A stretch of 16,459 nt of DNA from Halobacteriales archaeon (GCA_007118075.1 SKSH01000211.1:1-16459), one strand, 5' to 3'; numbered from the stretch's first letter, positions 7,275-15,340 are shown. Translations and numbers: made by a program. Notes: a model not told the origin generated them from the sequence alone.

Positions 7275-7865
7275 ATGGATTTCGACCGGGAACAACCGAT
7301 CATGCAACACATTTCAATCGACGAAGCTCCGACCGGTGACTTCGGAGCTGGTGTCGACTTTCGAACCCTCACCGGCCCGCTTGAGAGTACCGAGATGTCC
7401 ATTCATCGGTTCCGACTGGATCCACAGTCGAGTCCACCGTGGGGACTCCATGCACACTTCGATCAGGAGGAGGTATTCATCGTCACGGAGGGCAGCGTCA
7501 CCTTCGAGACCTTCGACGGGCTGGTGACGGTCATGGCTGGCGATGCGATTCAGTTCGAATCAGGTGAGTACCAGGCCATCCGGAACGATGGCAGTGACTC
7601 GTCGACGTACCTCGCTATCGGTGCTCCTGCGGATAGCACCGACATTCGGGTCCCTCTACCCTGTCTCGACTGTAACCGTGAAGAGCTACGGATTGAGGTG
7701 GATACTGGTGAGTTGGCATGTGTCGCCTGTGACTTCCGCCAGGATCCTCGATGTGAACTTTGCGGAGCTGATGAACGTGAGGTCAGATTGAACCGTGAAG
7801 GGAGTGAGCTGATCGATCGATGCAGAGGCTGTGGCTCACAAACAGGAATCCGTCCGCGTACATAA
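7275..7865 (+). CDS. Cupin protein with two C-terminal zinc ribbons
   Basis: A 196-residue soluble protein of unknown function. Residues about 1-115 form a single cupin barrel with metal-binding motif 1 (His59, His61 and Glu65/Glu66 in LHAHFDQEEVF). Motif 2 (GDAIQF followed by EYQAIRND) has no His, so the metal site may have only three ligands. The C-terminal part has two treble-Cys-pair modules: C130-x2-C133 with C149-x2-C152, and C160-x2-C163 with C183-x2-C186, each a probable zinc ribbon. No signal peptide or membrane segment is visible. The gene is divergent from nosZ across a shared region that holds a NarO-like operator, suggesting a role in the anaerobic or N-oxide response. Sensing, regulation or copper/iron handling are all possible; none can be shown from sequence. 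An in-frame ATG at 7302 is an alternative start. Confidence 0.75.
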   Translation: MDFDREQPIMQHISIDEAPTGDFGAGVDFRTLTGPLESTEMSIHRFRLDPQSSPPWGLHAHFDQEEVFIVTEGSVTFETFDGLVTVMAGDAIQFESGEYQAIRNDGSDSSTYLAIGAPADSTDIRVPLPCLDCNREELRIEVDTGELACVACDFRQDPRCELCGADEREVRLNREGSELIDRCRGCGSQTGIRPRT

Positions 7866-7945
7866 GTTCACTCGGCTGTAGCCTGTAGACACCCCCGACG
7901 AAAGGTCGTCATACCCGTTTGAGACCACTCACGTCGGTTCCCGAA

Positions 7946-8107
7946 TCACGCCTCGCTTGTGAACTCGTAGACCGCAATATCGGCATATCCACACTCATGG
8001 CAGGCTGTCTCACCAGCTTCGAGGTTCGTGCCGCAGTTACGACACTCGTAGTGCACCTCAGTCCGGAATGTAATCCGGGTTAAGACGCTCGAAATCGCTT
8101 TCCTCAT
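7946..8107 (-). CDS. Small zinc-ribbon protein, 53 residues
   Basis: A short reverse-strand gene starting MRKAISSVLTRI and ending at a TGA. It has two Cys pairs, C22-R-N-C25-G and C36-H-E-C39-G, separated by ten residues. This is the layout of a rubredoxin/rubrerythrin-type zinc ribbon, like the many small zinc-finger proteins of about 50 residues in haloarchaea. The first 19 residues are basic and hydrophobic, the rest acidic. The function is unknown; such proteins may bind nucleic acid or proteins. It lies in a space that otherwise holds no gene. It is convergent with the cupin gene (80 bp between them) and divergent from the FAD enzyme gene. The paired CxxCG motifs make it unlikely to be a chance frame. 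Confidence 0.7.
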   Translation of the reverse strand: MRKAISSVLTRITFRTEVHYECRNCGTNLEAGETACHECGYADIAVYEFTSEA

Positions 8108-8300
8108 GGCTTATCCCGGTTGTCCCCCTGGCGGTGAATTTCCACGCCGCCGCGCAACCTGGACCCGAGGGTTCGAGGGGGGATGGTTTAATTCCCTTGT
8201 ATGATAGGTCGACAAATAGGACTGTTGAAAAGTAACCGTTGGCGATATGTTCTGGCACTTGCCACGATGCCATCGGCGGAATTCAGCGATATCGGGTCGT

Positions 8301-8310
8301 AAAACTATAT
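8301..8310 (+). promoter_or_regulatory. Putative TATA box of the FAD reductase gene
   Basis: The sequence AAAACTATAT is centred about 31 bp before the ATG at 8337. It favours that start over the in-frame ATG at 8247, whose extra 30 residues look unrelated to the family. The stretch 8108-8300 upstream holds no other feature that I can support. Confidence 0.5.
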
Positions 8311-8336
8311 CAGTCGAAGGCCCTCACCATCGTCCA

Positions 8337-9614
8337 ATGGATGACCGTTACGATGTGGTGATCGCTGGCGCTGGACCGGCTGGCGGGCAGTGTGCGCGTG
8401 ATCTCGCCGCTCGAGGATACGATGTCCTCGTCCTCGAGACCGAGTCGGAAGATGTCTTCCCGAGGACGAGCAACAAATCGACCGCTGGGACCTTCCCCCG
8501 GATGATGACGGCGTTTGGGGTCCCTGACGACGTCGTCATGCACTACACCACAAATGTGGTGCTCGAGTCACCGAACAACCACTATACTGCCGAACAACCT
8601 GGTGCGGTTCTCGACTTTGGTGCGTTCAAGCGGTGGCTCGTTGAAGATAGTCGGGAGCATGGTGCTGAGTATCGATTCGATACCAGGGCTCGGGCACCAA
8701 TCGTCGAGAATGGTGACGTGATCGGTGTCGAATTCGGCAAGGAGGGACAGATATTCGCCGATATCGTCATCGACGCTACTGGACCAGCGGCCCCGCTGGC
8801 GAAGCAGCTCGGACTGGTTGATCTCCGTCGGGAGAATCACGCGATTGGCATCGAGTGGGAGTACGAGGACGTTCACGTCTCACATCCAGATATGCCAGAT
8901 GTTGCCGATGCGATGATGCTCAGGTTGGATCATGACCTGGCACCCGGTGGCTATGCGTGGATCTTCCACACCGGGGCTGATACCGCCAAGGTTGGTCTTT
9001 GCTATATCCAGAACAACCGTCATCTCGAGTTCGCCGAGGATGGCTTCAGCATCGATGATTACCTCGAACGCTGGCTTGGACGCGATCCACGGTTGGTCGA
9101 TGCATCCATCATCGAAGGAAAACATGCCCATCGTGGCTCGGCACACATCCAGCATCCCGGACGGATGAGCACCGATTCGTTCATGGCGATCGGCGACACC
9201 GTCCCATCGATCGATCCGGTCTGGGGGGAGGGAATCCACAATTGTATGGAATCTGGACGAGCAGCGGCGATTGCGGCTGATCAAGCACTGACCGGAATCG
9301 TCGATACCTCTGCATCGAAGCTCGCCCTCTATGACCAGCTCTGGCACCAACGGGTGGCACCGAACATGGAGAACCGGTTGATGCTCGCCGAACTCCTCTA
9401 TCTCGCGGATAACGATCGATTCGATCGGCTCATGGCGGATCTGAACCGGCTGCCGGATGATACACTCGCGAAGGCGAATGCGGGGAACAAGCGGGCGATC
9501 ATGAAGCTGCTGCATGCGGAGGATCTTCCACAGCTGGTGAAGTTCGCCAAGGAACGCCTCGGTTTTGGTACCGGGAGTCGATTCGTACAGGGTGGCTCGC
9601 CGGCTAGCGGATAG
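8337..9614 (+). CDS. FAD-dependent geranylgeranyl-reductase-family oxidoreductase
   Basis: A 425-residue flavoprotein of the family that reduces geranylgeranyl double bonds in archaeal membrane lipids, isoprenoid quinones or related isoprenoids. The N-terminus has the dinucleotide-binding motif G11-A-G13-P-A-G16 with an acidic residue ending the second strand (Glu34, in VLVLETE). A second FAD contact is the GD motif (G286-D287) in AIGDTVPSIDPVWGEG, typical of this family. The substrate domain lies between them. Length is normal for digeranylgeranylglycerophospholipid reductases (about 400-460). Haloarchaea carry several paralogues, and the substrate cannot be decided here. No signal peptide is seen. 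The Nudix gene starts 49 bp downstream on the same strand, so the two may be cotranscribed. Confidence 0.75.
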   Translation: MDDRYDVVIAGAGPAGGQCARDLAARGYDVLVLETESEDVFPRTSNKSTAGTFPRMMTAFGVPDDVVMHYTTNVVLESPNNHYTAEQPGAVLDFGAFKRWLVEDSREHGAEYRFDTRARAPIVENGDVIGVEFGKEGQIFADIVIDATGPAAPLAKQLGLVDLRRENHAIGIEWEYEDVHVSHPDMPDVADAMMLRLDHDLAPGGYAWIFHTGADTAKVGLCYIQNNRHLEFAEDGFSIDDYLERWLGRDPRLVDASIIEGKHAHRGSAHIQHPGRMSTDSFMAIGDTVPSIDPVWGEGIHNCMESGRAAAIAADQALTGIVDTSASKLALYDQLWHQRVAPNMENRLMLAELLYLADNDRFDRLMADLNRLPDDTLAKANAGNKRAIMKLLHAEDLPQLVKFAKERLGFGTGSRFVQGGSPASG

Positions 9615-9663
9615 CCTCCGTCACCAGCGGACCTTTGTTGTGGCTGGTCGTAGCGAAGCGCAA

Positions 9664-10245
9664 ATGGACGATCATTCACTCACGTGGGAGACCCTCTCTC
9701 GAGATCGTGCCTTCGCTTGCGAAGCGTTCGAGGTGTTCACCGATCGGGTGCGTCTTCCGGATGGACGGACTACCAGGTTTGACTTCGTCACCGAACCACC
9801 GAGTGCAGTGATCCTCCCGATCACTATCGACGGGCAGGTGGTAGTCCTTGAGGAGTATCGACATGCGGTCAATCGGGTGGCACTCGGACTTCCTGGCGGC
9901 TCAGCCGAAGACGAGGATGGCGACCTCGCCGCAACTGCTGTCAGAGAACTGTACGAAGAGGCGGGATACCACGCCGGTACCCTCGAACCGTTGGCGGTGG
10001 CTGAACCGGCCAATGGCCTGCTGAATAGCGAGCGTCACTATTTCAAGGCGACTGACTGTGAACCGGCTGCTGAGACCGACCGTGACCAGGATGAATCGAT
10101 CCGGGTTCGCACCATATCGTACGATTCGTTGCTCGAACAGGTGACCAGTGGGGCGGTCCGTGATGAGCGTACCATCACCGCTGTCTTGCTCGATCATTGT
10201 GCTGACTCAGCACCTTCGACCGGCGATATAGACGTGATTGGTTGA
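9664..10245 (+). CDS. Nudix hydrolase, ADP-ribose pyrophosphatase-like
   Basis: A 193-residue enzyme expected to hydrolyse a nucleoside diphosphate linked to another group, most likely ADP-ribose or a sugar nucleotide. The domain includes VVVLEEYRHAVN, which resembles the strand before the box in ADP-ribose pyrophosphatases. The Nudix box runs from about G78 to Y102 with the metal-binding core R94-E95-L-Y-E98-E99-A-G101. The first half of the box (GGSAEDEDGDL) is one residue longer than the standard spacing and lacks Glu at the usual position. I chose the ATG at 9664; an upstream in-frame start would overlap the FAD enzyme gene and adds unrelated sequence. The stop is 4 bp before the tgtA start, so the two genes are probably cotranscribed. 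Confidence 0.8.
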   Translation: MDDHSLTWETLSRDRAFACEAFEVFTDRVRLPDGRTTRFDFVTEPPSAVILPITIDGQVVVLEEYRHAVNRVALGLPGGSAEDEDGDLAATAVRELYEEAGYHAGTLEPLAVAEPANGLLNSERHYFKATDCEPAAETDRDQDESIRVRTISYDSLLEQVTSGAVRDERTITAVLLDHCADSAPSTGDIDVIG

Positions 10246-10249
10246 GTCC

Positions 10250-11728
10250 ATGGGATGCTTCGAACAACATCACGCTGACGCAGCAGGCCGAGTTGGTGAG
10301 CTCACACTCCCTGGTCACGACGATCCCCTCACCACGCCAACGCTTTTGCCGGTGATCAACCCGAACATCGACACGCTTCCCGCAACCGCGATCGTCGATG
10401 AATTCGATCCGGACGGGCTCATCACCAACGCGTACGTCATCTTTCGCCACGATGATCTTCGTGAACGAGCCCTCAAAGAGGGCGTACATGGCTTGCTCGG
10501 TGTCGATTGCCCGATCATGACCGATTCGGGGTCCTTCCAGCTGGCAGAGTACGGTGCTATCGACGTCGATAACGAGGAGATCGTCTCGTTCCAAATCGAC
10601 ATCAACTCCGATATTTGTACCCCGATCGATGTCCCGACACCGCCGGGTGCCTCCTACGATCGAGCAGCAGCCGACCTTGAGACGACCCTAGCGCGCATCG
10701 ATGCCGCTTCCGCCATCGTCGACGATGACCGATTGCTCTCTGCCCCCGTTCAAGGCGGGTCGCATCCGTCGCTTCGAGAATCGGCAGGCCGTGCGGTGCG
10801 CGAATCAGGTGCTTACCTCTTCCCGATCGGTGCGGTGGTCCCGCTGATGACTGACTACCGCTTCGCAGCACTCGTCGAGGTCGTCATCGCCGCCAAGCAG
10901 GGGCTGAATCCAGCGGCACCTGTCCATCTCTTTGGTGCTGGACACCCGATGATGTTCGCACTGGCAGCAGCGCTCGGTTGCGATCTCTTCGATTCTGCGG
11001 CCTACGCACTCTATGCACGGGATGATCGCTATCTCACCGTCAACGGGACTCGCCGTCTCGATGCACTCAGTGAGTTTCCCTGTGCCTGTCCGGTGTGTAC
11101 AGAACATACCCCCGACTCGCTCGAGGCAGCTGACGAGATCGACCGTGAACGTTTGCTCTCCCGACACAACCTCCATGTTTCCTTCGAAGAGATCCGGCGT
11201 GTTCGAGCTGCCATCCGGTCGGGTAACCTTCTTGAATTGGTGGACCGTCGGGCACGGGCGCACCCGGCGATGCTCGATGCCTATCGGCGACTCCTCGATG
11301 ATTGGGAGTACCTCGAAATGAGCGATCCGGTCATCAAGGATACCTTCCTCTACCTCTCAAGCGAGTGTGCCCATCGTCCGGAAGTCCATCGTTACCACGA
11401 TCGACTAAGCGGCTGGGGGGCGACTGGTCAGGTGGTCATCGGTGATGGCACTACGGCGACCGACGACGTGATTCAAATGGAGCTCAGACCGCCGTTTGGC
11501 CCCATTCCGCCAGGGCTCGAACACACGTATCCACTCACCGCTGAGGTACCCGATCGCTTCGATTCCTGTGCCTATGAGGCCGCTGCTGAGGGGGTGGCAG
11601 CATTGGCCGACGGTTCGCCCACTGCAGAGATCACTGTCACCGTCGATGGATGGCCCACCAGCGCGCTCGAGCGCCTCCCCGAGACCGTTCGTACCGTCGA
11701 GCACGGAGATCCATATGCCGAGGAGTAA
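10250..11728 (+). CDS. tgtA: TgtA, tRNA-guanine(15) transglycosylase (archaeosine pathway)
   Basis: It exchanges guanine-15 in the D-loop of archaeal tRNAs for preQ0, the first tRNA-level step towards archaeosine. The 492-residue product keeps the nucleophile-region motif MTD92SGSFQ, the base-recognition loop VQGGSH, FPIGAVVPL, and the second catalytic motif CDLFD (Asp245/Asp248). The structural zinc site is C278-A-C280-P-V-C283 with His306. After the barrel comes a domain homologous to the equivalent part of ArcS, but the protein stops before any PUA domain, as in other haloarchaeal TgtA. I chose the ATG at 10250, 4 bp after the Nudix stop; a TTG at 10238 would overlap that gene. Cytoplasmic. 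Confidence 0.92.
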   Translation: MGCFEQHHADAAGRVGELTLPGHDDPLTTPTLLPVINPNIDTLPATAIVDEFDPDGLITNAYVIFRHDDLRERALKEGVHGLLGVDCPIMTDSGSFQLAEYGAIDVDNEEIVSFQIDINSDICTPIDVPTPPGASYDRAAADLETTLARIDAASAIVDDDRLLSAPVQGGSHPSLRESAGRAVRESGAYLFPIGAVVPLMTDYRFAALVEVVIAAKQGLNPAAPVHLFGAGHPMMFALAAALGCDLFDSAAYALYARDDRYLTVNGTRRLDALSEFPCACPVCTEHTPDSLEAADEIDRERLLSRHNLHVSFEEIRRVRAAIRSGNLLELVDRRARAHPAMLDAYRRLLDDWEYLEMSDPVIKDTFLYLSSECAHRPEVHRYHDRLSGWGATGQVVIGDGTTATDDVIQMELRPPFGPIPPGLEHTYPLTAEVPDRFDSCAYEAAAEGVAALADGSPTAEITVTVDGWPTSALERLPETVRTVEHGDPYAEE

Positions 11729-11731
11729 CCG

Positions 11732-11738
11732 GTATATT
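11732..11738 (+). promoter_or_regulatory. Putative TATA box of arcS
   Basis: The sequence GTATATT in the 38-bp gap between tgtA and arcS is centred about 32 bp before the arcS ATG at 11767. The flanking CCGG could be part of a BRE. It suggests that arcS can be transcribed separately as a leaderless message. Confidence 0.5.
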
Positions 11739-11766
11739 CACCCATCACGCCACACAATCTCGGCTA

Positions 11767-13527
11767 ATGACTGACTGGTTCGAGGTGCTCGGCCGGGATG
11801 GTCCTGGGCGCCTCGGTGAACTCCGCATCGAGCCATCACTCAACACCCCAGCGGCCGTCGATGATGTCGTCCATGATGGTGGATCATTGTGGTCAGCCGA
11901 TCGGGAGGTACCGGCCACCGCTGCTGATCGACTCACTATCCTCCCTCATCGAGGGATGCCGACCGGAACCAGGGCGGTGGTTCAGGAGGCGTTCACCCCA
12001 GAGTCCCCTGCTGTGCAAGGCCCGACCGCCGTCGTGGTCTCTCCTGAGATGGCAGCCAATGTTGGCGCCGATGCATACGTTCTGAGCGGACTCAATGGAC
12101 TCATGGGGGATGCCAGACGGTTCATCGGGGCGATCACGAGTACTCGCATGGCGATCCCATCTGATACGGCCCTGTACGCTCCAGGGGTCGCGACACCAGC
12201 CACCCTCCCACTCATGGTGTATGCGGGGATCGACCTCGTCGACCGTGTCGCAGCCGAGGTCGCTGGGATGGAGGGACGCTATCTCCTGTCCGATGGTGCA
12301 TCTCCTATCGATCAGCTCACCGAGCTCCCGTGTGCGTGCGAAGTCTGTGTCGGTCAGGACCCCAACGAGCTCGATCGAGCGTCGATTGCCTCACACAACG
12401 TCGCGACCCTCGAGGCCGCGATCGCCCATCTTCGAGACCGGATTCGAGCCGGACGGCTTCGAGAGTATCTCGAGGGACAGGTACGACATATCCCTTGGTT
12501 GACTGCCGGCCTTCGGATCCTCGATGCCGAGTGGGGATACCTCGAACCGAGGACTCCTGTCGTCCGTCAGGGCCGACTCGATTTCACCACCGATGATGCA
12601 CTACGACGCGTCGAGGTGCTCCGGTTTGCCGAACGGGTCACCCAACGCTTCATCCCTCGTCTTGATGACCGCCCCCTCGTCTTGCTTCCATGTTCTCGAA
12701 CGAAGCCGTACAGCGACTCCCCAAGCCATCGGGATTTCCGGGAAGCGATCGATTACCGGGCACATATCGTCTCATTGACGAGCCCCCTCGGGGTCGTCCC
12801 TGACGAGCTCGAACTCGTCTACCCGGCACAGCATTACGAGGTCGCGGTGACCGGTCGATGGAGTGCGAACGAACGAACACAGATCGCCGATATCCTCGCA
12901 AGCTATCTCGATCGTGCGGAGTATCCACGGATCATCGCACATGTGCCGGCAGAGGGATATCGTGCTGTCATCGAACAAGCGGTCGAGGAGATCGATGGTC
13001 CACCCATGACGTTCACGGTCGATGGACATCCTCGCGATGAAGCAGCACTTTCTGCCCTCCGCGAAGCGCTTGAGGGTACGATGCGATATCCGCTTGAACG
13101 ACGTCTCGATGCTATCATCAGGGGTATCGCTGACGTTCAATTCGGTGAGGGAGCGGGTGATGCGCTCTTTGAGACGCCGAGTATCAGTGGTCGCTATCCC
13201 CGATTACGGGTCGACGAGGATGGTGAACAACTCGCCACCTTGGTCCAGCAGTATGGCCAGCTTGCACTGACCCTCGCCGGCGCAGAGCGGTGGTTGACCA
13301 CGGCGATCCCAGTGCGACGGGTGAGCATCGAGGCGTTCGTGCCCCATGGGAGCGTCCTCGCTCCAGGCGTCGTCGAGGCGAGCGATGACATCCGAGTTGG
13401 TGATGAGGTTATCGTAGATGGCCCGACGGCATTCGGAGTCGGGAGAGCAACCATGTCCGGCCAAGAGATGGTCGAGAGCTCTCGCGGCATCGCCGTCGAT
13501 GTCCGTCACGTGAGGGAACGACGATGA
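11767..13527 (+). CDS. arcS: ArcS, archaeosine synthase lysine transferase (TgtA2)
   Basis: ArcS is a TGT paralogue that adds lysine to preQ0-15 in tRNA; RaSEA then cleaves this adduct to archaeosine. The 586-residue protein has a degenerate TGT barrel: the DSGSFQ nucleophile motif of TgtA is replaced by VLSGLNGLMGD. The zinc site persists (C189-A-C191-E-V-C194, His210). The diagnostic ArcS motif P308-C-S-R-T-K313-P-Y-S-D-S-P-S-H follows, then the segment conserved between TgtA and ArcS (LGVVPDELELVYP). The C-terminal PUA domain (about 516-582, SVLAPGVVEASDDIRVGDEV) binds tRNA. I chose the ATG at 11767, supported by a TATA box; upstream in-frame codons read through the end of tgtA. The stop overlaps the next start as ATGA. 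Confidence 0.92.
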   Translation: MTDWFEVLGRDGPGRLGELRIEPSLNTPAAVDDVVHDGGSLWSADREVPATAADRLTILPHRGMPTGTRAVVQEAFTPESPAVQGPTAVVVSPEMAANVGADAYVLSGLNGLMGDARRFIGAITSTRMAIPSDTALYAPGVATPATLPLMVYAGIDLVDRVAAEVAGMEGRYLLSDGASPIDQLTELPCACEVCVGQDPNELDRASIASHNVATLEAAIAHLRDRIRAGRLREYLEGQVRHIPWLTAGLRILDAEWGYLEPRTPVVRQGRLDFTTDDALRRVEVLRFAERVTQRFIPRLDDRPLVLLPCSRTKPYSDSPSHRDFREAIDYRAHIVSLTSPLGVVPDELELVYPAQHYEVAVTGRWSANERTQIADILASYLDRAEYPRIIAHVPAEGYRAVIEQAVEEIDGPPMTFTVDGHPRDEAALSALREALEGTMRYPLERRLDAIIRGIADVQFGEGAGDALFETPSISGRYPRLRVDEDGEQLATLVQQYGQLALTLAGAERWLTTAIPVRRVSIEAFVPHGSVLAPGVVEASDDIRVGDEVIVDGPTAFGVGRATMSGQEMVESSRGIAVDVRHVRERR

Positions 13528-14168
13528 CGACCGCCTACTGGTTCGATCTCGATGGAACCCTCATCGGGTTCGACAAGAGCTTCGAGACGATGCTCGAGGA
13601 ATGCCTGGGCATCGAACAGCCGACCGTGGTCCATGAGACGTTCCGTCGGGCGATGTTCCACGCGCTTGAGGGATTCGACGACACACCGTATGTCAGTGCC
13701 TTCGACGCGATCGTCGAAGCCCACGCGATCTCGGTCGATCCTGACGCAACTGCAGCCGCCTTCAGAGAGCGCGAACTCAGCGCAACGAAACAGGCCACAG
13801 GCGCCTCGGTGATCCTCGCTGCGGTCGGACAACTCGGTCCGGTCGGGATCCTCACGAACGGTGATGGAACGCAACAACGTGCCAAGATCGCCAAACATGG
13901 CTTCGATAGCCTCGTCGATGCGGTCCTGATCTCGAATGAGGTTAGTGTCAGAAAGCCCTCAGTCGAGATCTTCGATTTGGCCCGAGAACGACTTCCGGCG
14001 ACGCATCATGTCTTCGTTGGCGATAGTTACGAGGAGGATATCGCCGGTGCTCAGGATGCAGGATTCGAGGCTGTCCACGTTAGGAATGACGAGGGAGGGC
14101 CATCGATCAGCCTCGACAACCTCGCCTCCTTGGGGCTCTTTCTCGAGGAGCCGGCCGACACTCATTAA
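13524..14168 (+). CDS. HAD-superfamily hydrolase between arcS and RaSEA
   Basis: A 214-residue soluble phosphatase-like protein with all HAD motifs: D8-x-D10-G-T (nucleophile and acid), T111 in LTNGDG, K144 in VRKPS, and G-D167-S-x-x-x-D172. An alpha-helical cap of about 80 residues lies between motifs I and II, as in phosphoglycolate-phosphatase-like enzymes. The start overlaps the arcS stop as ATGA, so the two are translationally coupled, and RaSEA begins 25 bp downstream. The substrate is unknown. No role for a HAD enzyme in archaeosine synthesis is known to me. It could remove an inhibitory phosphate or metabolite, or simply share the operon. Confidence 0.85.
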   Translation: MTTAYWFDLDGTLIGFDKSFETMLEECLGIEQPTVVHETFRRAMFHALEGFDDTPYVSAFDAIVEAHAISVDPDATAAAFRERELSATKQATGASVILAAVGQLGPVGILTNGDGTQQRAKIAKHGFDSLVDAVLISNEVSVRKPSVEIFDLARERLPATHHVFVGDSYEEDIAGAQDAGFEAVHVRNDEGGPSISLDNLASLGLFLEEPADTH

Positions 14169-14193
14169 CGCCAGCACCCATTAGGACCGTCCG

Positions 14194-15270
14194 ATGAGTC
14201 AGCCGTCGCCCGAGGTCTACGAACGTGGCCGGGGCATGGATGCGCACAACCTGGTCATGCGTGAGCTCAGAGGCAAGCGCGACGATACATACGACCCATC
14301 CGAGCCGACCAGGGTGTGGCTTGATGAGGATCACACTCCGGATGGGATTCAACAGAGTTTGACGATCATCCTCAACACCGGTGGATGTCGCTGGGCTCGC
14401 GCCGGAGGATGTACGATGTGCGGTTACGTCGCCGAATCGGTCGAAGACGGCTCGGTCACGACTGAGCAGCTAGCCGCACAGGTGGAATACTGCGTAGAAC
14501 ACGAGCGATCTCAGGCTGATTCACCCGCGGAATTGATCAAGATCTATACCTCTGGATCGTTCCTCGATGAACGCGAGGTGGGTCCTGAGACGAGGGAGCT
14601 CATCGCGGAGACGTTCTCCGATCGGACCCGCATCGTGGTGGAATCACTTCCAGACTTCGTGCTGGCAGATCGACTCGAACCGTTCCTCGATGCCGGGCTC
14701 GCAGTCGATGTGGCGATCGGCCTTGAGACGGCGAGCGATCGTATCCGCCATGATTGTGTGAACAAGTACTTCGACTTCATCGACTTCGAGGCGGCCTGTT
14801 CGACCGCGGCTGACGTGGGCGCCGGGGTCAAGGCGTATCTCCTGTTGAAACCGCCCTTCCTCACCGAGGAGGAGGCCATCCAGGACATGATCGAATCGAT
14901 CCATCGTTGTGCCGACGTACCAGGGTGTCACACCGTGTCGATGAACCCGTGTAACGTGCAACGATACACGATGGTCGATGAGCTGTTCTATCGGGGAGGA
15001 TACCGACCGCCATGGTTGTGGTCGGTCGTTGAGATCCTCGAGATGACCGCGAACGCGGATGCGATCGTGGTTTCTGATCCTGTCGGTCACGGAAGTGATC
15101 GTGGTCCACACAATTGTGGAGAGTGTGACAATCGAGTATACGAGGCGATCAAAGCGTTCAATCTCGACCAAGAGCCAGCGATCTTCGATCGACTGGAATG
15201 TGACTGTCTCGACACGTGGACGATGGTCCGTCACAAGGAGACCGGATACAATCAGCCACTCGTTGATTGA
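14194..15270 (+). CDS. RaSEA, radical SAM enzyme for archaeosine formation
   Basis: RaSEA partners ArcS and converts the lysine adduct on preQ0-15 tRNA to archaeosine. The 358-residue protein carries an atypical radical SAM cluster motif, C65-x7-C73-T-M-C76-G-Y, with the preceding NTGGCRWARAGG typical of this family. The SAM-contact region includes KIYTSGSFLDE and VAIGLETASD. The C-terminus has a second Cys group, C308-G-E-C311 and C336-D-C338, preceded by GPHN, which may hold another metal site. Length is normal for the family. The gene starts 25 bp after the HAD gene; a weak AT-rich stretch at 14161-14168 could be a promoter. It completes the tgtA-arcS-RaSEA set. Its 3' end faces purQ, with 70 bp between that hold nothing I recognise. 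Confidence 0.9.
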   Translation: MSQPSPEVYERGRGMDAHNLVMRELRGKRDDTYDPSEPTRVWLDEDHTPDGIQQSLTIILNTGGCRWARAGGCTMCGYVAESVEDGSVTTEQLAAQVEYCVEHERSQADSPAELIKIYTSGSFLDEREVGPETRELIAETFSDRTRIVVESLPDFVLADRLEPFLDAGLAVDVAIGLETASDRIRHDCVNKYFDFIDFEAACSTAADVGAGVKAYLLLKPPFLTEEEAIQDMIESIHRCADVPGCHTVSMNPCNVQRYTMVDELFYRGGYRPPWLWSVVEILEMTANADAIVVSDPVGHGSDRGPHNCGECDNRVYEAIKAFNLDQEPAIFDRLECDCLDTWTMVRHKETGYNQPLVD

Positions 15271-15340
15271 ATCTGTCCTCCGGCTTGAGTGCCGCAGAAC
15301 CTGTCAAAAGACGGTCTCGTGCACCAACCGCTCGATCAAT

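Noticed and set aside
1..7900. Recent horizontal transfer of the nos region
   Set aside because: No transposase, integrase, tRNA target or flanking repeat is visible, and base composition by eye does not differ sharply from the archaeosine and pur genes.
7897..7910. Hairpin GACGA-AAGG-TCGTC as a terminator of the cupin gene
   Set aside because: The stem is only 5 bp and is not followed by a T-rich run, so it is too weak to call.
8166..8180. GGTTCGA element as a tRNA T-arm
   Set aside because: No matching acceptor stem, anticodon arm or D-arm can be drawn on either strand around it.
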